DNA from: Prevotella sp.
GTDB taxonomy: Bacteria > Bacteroidota > Bacteroidia > Bacteroidales > Bacteroidaceae
Direction: 5' to 3'
Assembly: GCA_017442765.1 (NCBI GenBank)
Contig: JAFRZC010000102.1
Location: forward strand, 1-28,973
Length of the DNA: 28,973 nucleotides
A model generated the notes under the pieces. It saw only the letters and a list, made by a program, of their open reading frames with translations. It ran no database searches and was not told the origin of the DNA. Below are positions 26,431 through 28,973 of this stretch, one piece after another. A program made the translations under genes and the position numbers. Position 1 is the stretch's first letter, and each line of letters starts with the position of its first letter.

Positions 26431-28973
26431 ATGAGAAAAAGTGTATTAGTTATTGTAGGCTGTTTGTTGACAAGCCTGACGATGCAGGCACAGCAGAAGG
26501 TTGTCTCGCTGAATAGCGGTGACGGACAAGTAGTGTGGTCGGTTGCTCCGCAGGACGGGGTGGCGGCCTCGGGTAAGGAAGTTTCAACTGCCGGTTTCGC
26601 GCTTACTGACGGCGTGGAGGGCATTGTCCCCGGTGTGGTATTTGCCTCTTATGTGGCGGCAGGGCGTGAGGAGAATCCTGACATTGCCGACAATATTTAC
26701 CGTGTGGACGAGACGAAGTACAGTAAGCCTTATTGGTATCGTACCGAGTTTGAGATACCCGAAGGGGAGCAGGAGGGCGTTCACTACTGGCTGTGCTTCG
26801 ACAACACGAACCGCTATGCCGATTTCTGGTTCAACGGCCATAAGGTCTCGGGCACGGAAGAATCGACCAAGGACGTGAGCGGCCACATGCTGCGCTCGCG
26901 CTTCGACGTGACTGAGCTTGTCAATCGCTCGGGAAAGAATGCCGTTGCCGTGCTCATCTACGATACCGACCAGAAGAAGACGCGCAAGGGCGAAGGCCCT
27001 TACGGCGTGGCGTGCAGCCCGAGCTATCTGGCGGGTGCCGGCTGGGATTGGATGCCCTATGTGCCGGGTCGTCTGGCCGGCATCACGGGCAACTGCTATG
27101 TGATGAAGAGCGGTGCGGCCGTGATGGAGGATCCCTGGGTACGTTCTTATCTTCCGTCGCTCGACAGGGCTGAGCTGAACTTCTCTACCGACGTGCGCAA
27201 CGTTTCCGGTGAGGATAAGACGTTTACCGTTCGCGGCAAGATTCTGCCCGAGGGCATCGCGTTTGAGAAGCAAGTCCGTGTGCGTGCCGGTGAGAAGCGT
27301 AATGTTCAGGTGAGCCGTTCCGATGTGGCGGCGTTGGTTGTGGACCATCCGCGTCTGTGGTGGCCTAACGGCTACGGCAAGCCCGAGCTCTATACCTGCG
27401 AGGTGGAGTGTCTTGATGGAGGGACGGTTACGGACCGTCGCTCGTTCCGTTTCGGCATCAAGAAATATGAGTACCGCATAGAGAAGAATGTCGTTGATTT
27501 TCCCGTGCTCAATATCTACTGCAATGGTCAGCGCATCTTCATCAAGGGTGGCAATTGGGGTATGAGCGAGTATTTGCTGCGCATGCACGGCAAGCAGTAT
27601 GAGCTGCCTATCCGCCTGCACAAGGAGATGAACTACAACATGATACGTCTGTGGACGGGTTGCGTCACCGACGATGAGTTCTACGACTATTGCGACGAAT
27701 ATGGTATTATGGTATGGAACGACTTTTGGCTCTATGTGGCCTACAACGATGTCGTTGAGCACGACGCGTTCAAGATAAATGCCCGCGACAAGGTGCGCCG
27801 TCTGCGCAACCATCCGTCTATTGCCGCATGGTGCGGAGCCAACGAGACCCATCCCGTCGCCGACATCGATCAGGCATTGCGACTTATCGTGATGGAGGAG
27901 GACGCTGGCGACCGTCTCTATACCTCGTGCTCCAATCAGGACGCGAAGTCGGGCTCAGGCTGGTGGAAGGATATGCCGCCACGCCATCATTTTGAGACCT
28001 CGGCGTCGAACCTCGCCTTCAACAAGCCCTCCTATCCCTACGGCATCGACCACGGCTACGGCTTCCGCTCGGAGATTGGCATGGCCACGTTCCCCACGTT
28101 CGAGTCGGTGCGCGAGTTCATTCCCGAGAAAGACTGGTGGCCGTTGCCTACCGATGACCAGCTTGGGCACGACGACGAGACCGTATGGAACAAACACTTC
28201 TTCGGGAAGGAGGCGTGGAACGGCGGCCCCATCGACTACAAGAAGTCGGTCAACGACCGCTACGGCGAGTCTAAGTCGCTCGAGGAGTTCTGCGAGAAGG
28301 CTCAGCTCATCAATCTTGAGGACATGAAGGGCATGTACGAGGCTTGGAACGACAAGATGTGGAATGATGCCTCGGCCCTGCTCATCTGGATGAGTCATCC
28401 CGCCTATCCCTCGTTTGTCTGGCAGACCTACGACTACTACTACGACCCGACGGGCTGCTACTGGGGCGCGCGTCAGGCTTGCGAGCCGCAGCATGTGCAG
28501 TGGAATTGTCTGACCAACAGTGTGAAAGTCATCAATGCCACCGCCCGTCCGCTCGAGAACGTCAGTGTCACCGCCCACGTCTATAACATCGATGGCAAGG
28601 AGCTTTACAGCACCTCCACGGACAAACCGCTCAGCGTTACGGCATCCAACATCCGTGAGGCATTTGTGATACCCTTCAGCCAGATTGCCGACAGCACCCC
28701 CATTCAGTTTATCCGTCTTGAGCTGAAAGATGCCGGCGGCAAGCTGCTTTCTGAGAATTTCTATTGGCGTAATGCCGAGAAAGACCTCGACTACCGCCAG
28801 CTGCTCACCCTGCCCGAGGCACGGCTGAAAGCCACATGCTCGAAGGCCGGCAACAAGTGGGAAGTCACGCTGGTCAATCCCGCCAAGACCGTCAGCTTTG
28901 CCAACCGTCTGCGCCTTGTCGACAATAAGACCGGTAAGCGCATCCTGCCCGCCATCATGAGCGACGGCTACAT
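26431..28973 (+). CDS. GH2 beta-mannosidase / exo-beta-glucosaminidase-like enzyme (3' end outside window)
   Basis: Secreted GH2 enzyme open for 847 codons to the window edge; no stop is reached. Signal peptide MRKSVLVIVGCLLTSLTMQAQ. N-terminal sugar-binding domain (WYRTEFEIPEG, FDNTNRYADFWFNGHKV), immunoglobulin-like domain ending WWPNGYGKPELY, then the barrel with FIKGGNWGMSEYLLR. The acid/base is E472 in WCGANETHP and the nucleophile E548 in FRSEIGMATFP. GGNW and the overall order match the exo-beta-D-glucosaminidase and endo-beta-mannosidase branch rather than beta-galactosidase. Beside two alpha-mannosidases, cleavage of the core Man-beta-1,4-GlcNAc bond of N-glycans is the attractive role, but that is inference. 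It starts 16 bases after GH92 with an A/T-rich leader and no Shine-Dalgarno. Confidence 0.9.
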   Translation, partial: MRKSVLVIVGCLLTSLTMQAQQKVVSLNSGDGQVVWSVAPQDGVAASGKEVSTAGFALTDGVEGIVPGVVFASYVAAGREENPDIADNIYRVDETKYSKPYWYRTEFEIPEGEQEGVHYWLCFDNTNRYADFWFNGHKVSGTEESTKDVSGHMLRSRFDVTELVNRSGKNAVAVLIYDTDQKKTRKGEGPYGVACSPSYLAGAGWDWMPYVPGRLAGITGNCYVMKSGAAVMEDPWVRSYLPSLDRAELNFSTDVRNVSGEDKTFTVRGKILPEGIAFEKQVRVRAGEKRNVQVSRSDVAALVVDHPRLWWPNGYGKPELYTCEVECLDGGTVTDRRSFRFGIKKYEYRIEKNVVDFPVLNIYCNGQRIFIKGGNWGMSEYLLRMHGKQYELPIRLHKEMNYNMIRLWTGCVTDDEFYDYCDEYGIMVWNDFWLYVAYNDVVEHDAFKINARDKVRRLRNHPSIAAWCGANETHPVADIDQALRLIVMEEDAGDRLYTSCSNQDAKSGSGWWKDMPPRHHFETSASNLAFNKPSYPYGIDHGYGFRSEIGMATFPTFESVREFIPEKDWWPLPTDDQLGHDDETVWNKHFFGKEAWNGGPIDYKKSVNDRYGESKSLEEFCEKAQLINLEDMKGMYEAWNDKMWNDASALLIWMSHPAYPSFVWQTYDYYYDPTGCYWGARQACEPQHVQWNCLTNSVKVINATARPLENVSVTAHVYNIDGKELYSTSTDKPLSVTASNIREAFVIPFSQIADSTPIQFIRLELKDAGGKLLSENFYWRNAEKDLDYRQLLTLPEARLKATCSKAGNKWEVTLVNPAKTVSFANRLRLVDNKTGKRILPAIMSDGY

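Overview
The window looks like chromosomal DNA of a saccharolytic Bacteroidales bacterium, most likely Prevotellaceae. Four promoters match the Bacteroidetes pattern TTTG-N20-TAnnTTTG exactly, Shine-Dalgarno sites are mostly absent, lipoproteins and secreted glycosidases are frequent, and there is a hybrid two-component regulator of the Bacteroidetes type. Apart from two AT-richer genes near 4.0-6.1 kb, the coding DNA is moderately GC-rich.

Layout. 1-3899 (+): a GH97 SusB-type alpha-glucosidase (cut by the window edge) and a secreted type I pullulanase. 4005-5201 (+): an AAA/DUF234-type ATPase with its own promoter. 5392-8366 (-): two lipoproteins of unknown function flanking a secreted C69 dipeptidase, probably one operon. 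8450-10419 (+): a SusA-like GH13 amylase/neopullulanase, divergent from that operon. 10504-10739: a decayed lipoprotein gene. 10762-12133 (+): O-acetylhomoserine sulfhydrylase. 17237-12130 (-): purL followed by two half-size chromate transporters, all abutting or overlapping. 17550-28973 (+): a hybrid two-component regulator, then GH38, GH92 and GH2 enzymes (the last cut by the window edge), forming a mannoside or N-glycan degradation operon.

How the genes work together. SusB, pullulanase and the SusA-like enzyme together can debranch and hydrolyse starch or glycogen fragments to glucose, although no SusC/SusD transporter is in view. The regulator gene overlaps the GH38 start codon by ATGA, so sensor and enzymes are probably co-expressed. 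GH38 and GH92 are alpha-mannosidase families, and the GH2 resembles beta-mannosidase/exo-glucosaminidase, so an alpha-mannosylated glycan is the likely substrate.

The most unusual signal is repeated DNA inserted in frame inside ordinary genes. purL carries two copies of one palindromic element (both read as VCCGSATTP) and an eight-copy octamer tract next to the glutaminase active site. GH38 carries two related palindromic elements, one forming a 25-bp perfect inverted repeat, and its signal peptide is largely built from heptamer repeats. The regulator has a C-terminal octamer tail and a low-complexity linker. All fall in loops, linkers, termini or the signal peptide, comparable to the in-frame palindromic elements known from Rickettsia. 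A second notable structure is an array of five contiguous 22-nt palindromic units between purL and the regulator.
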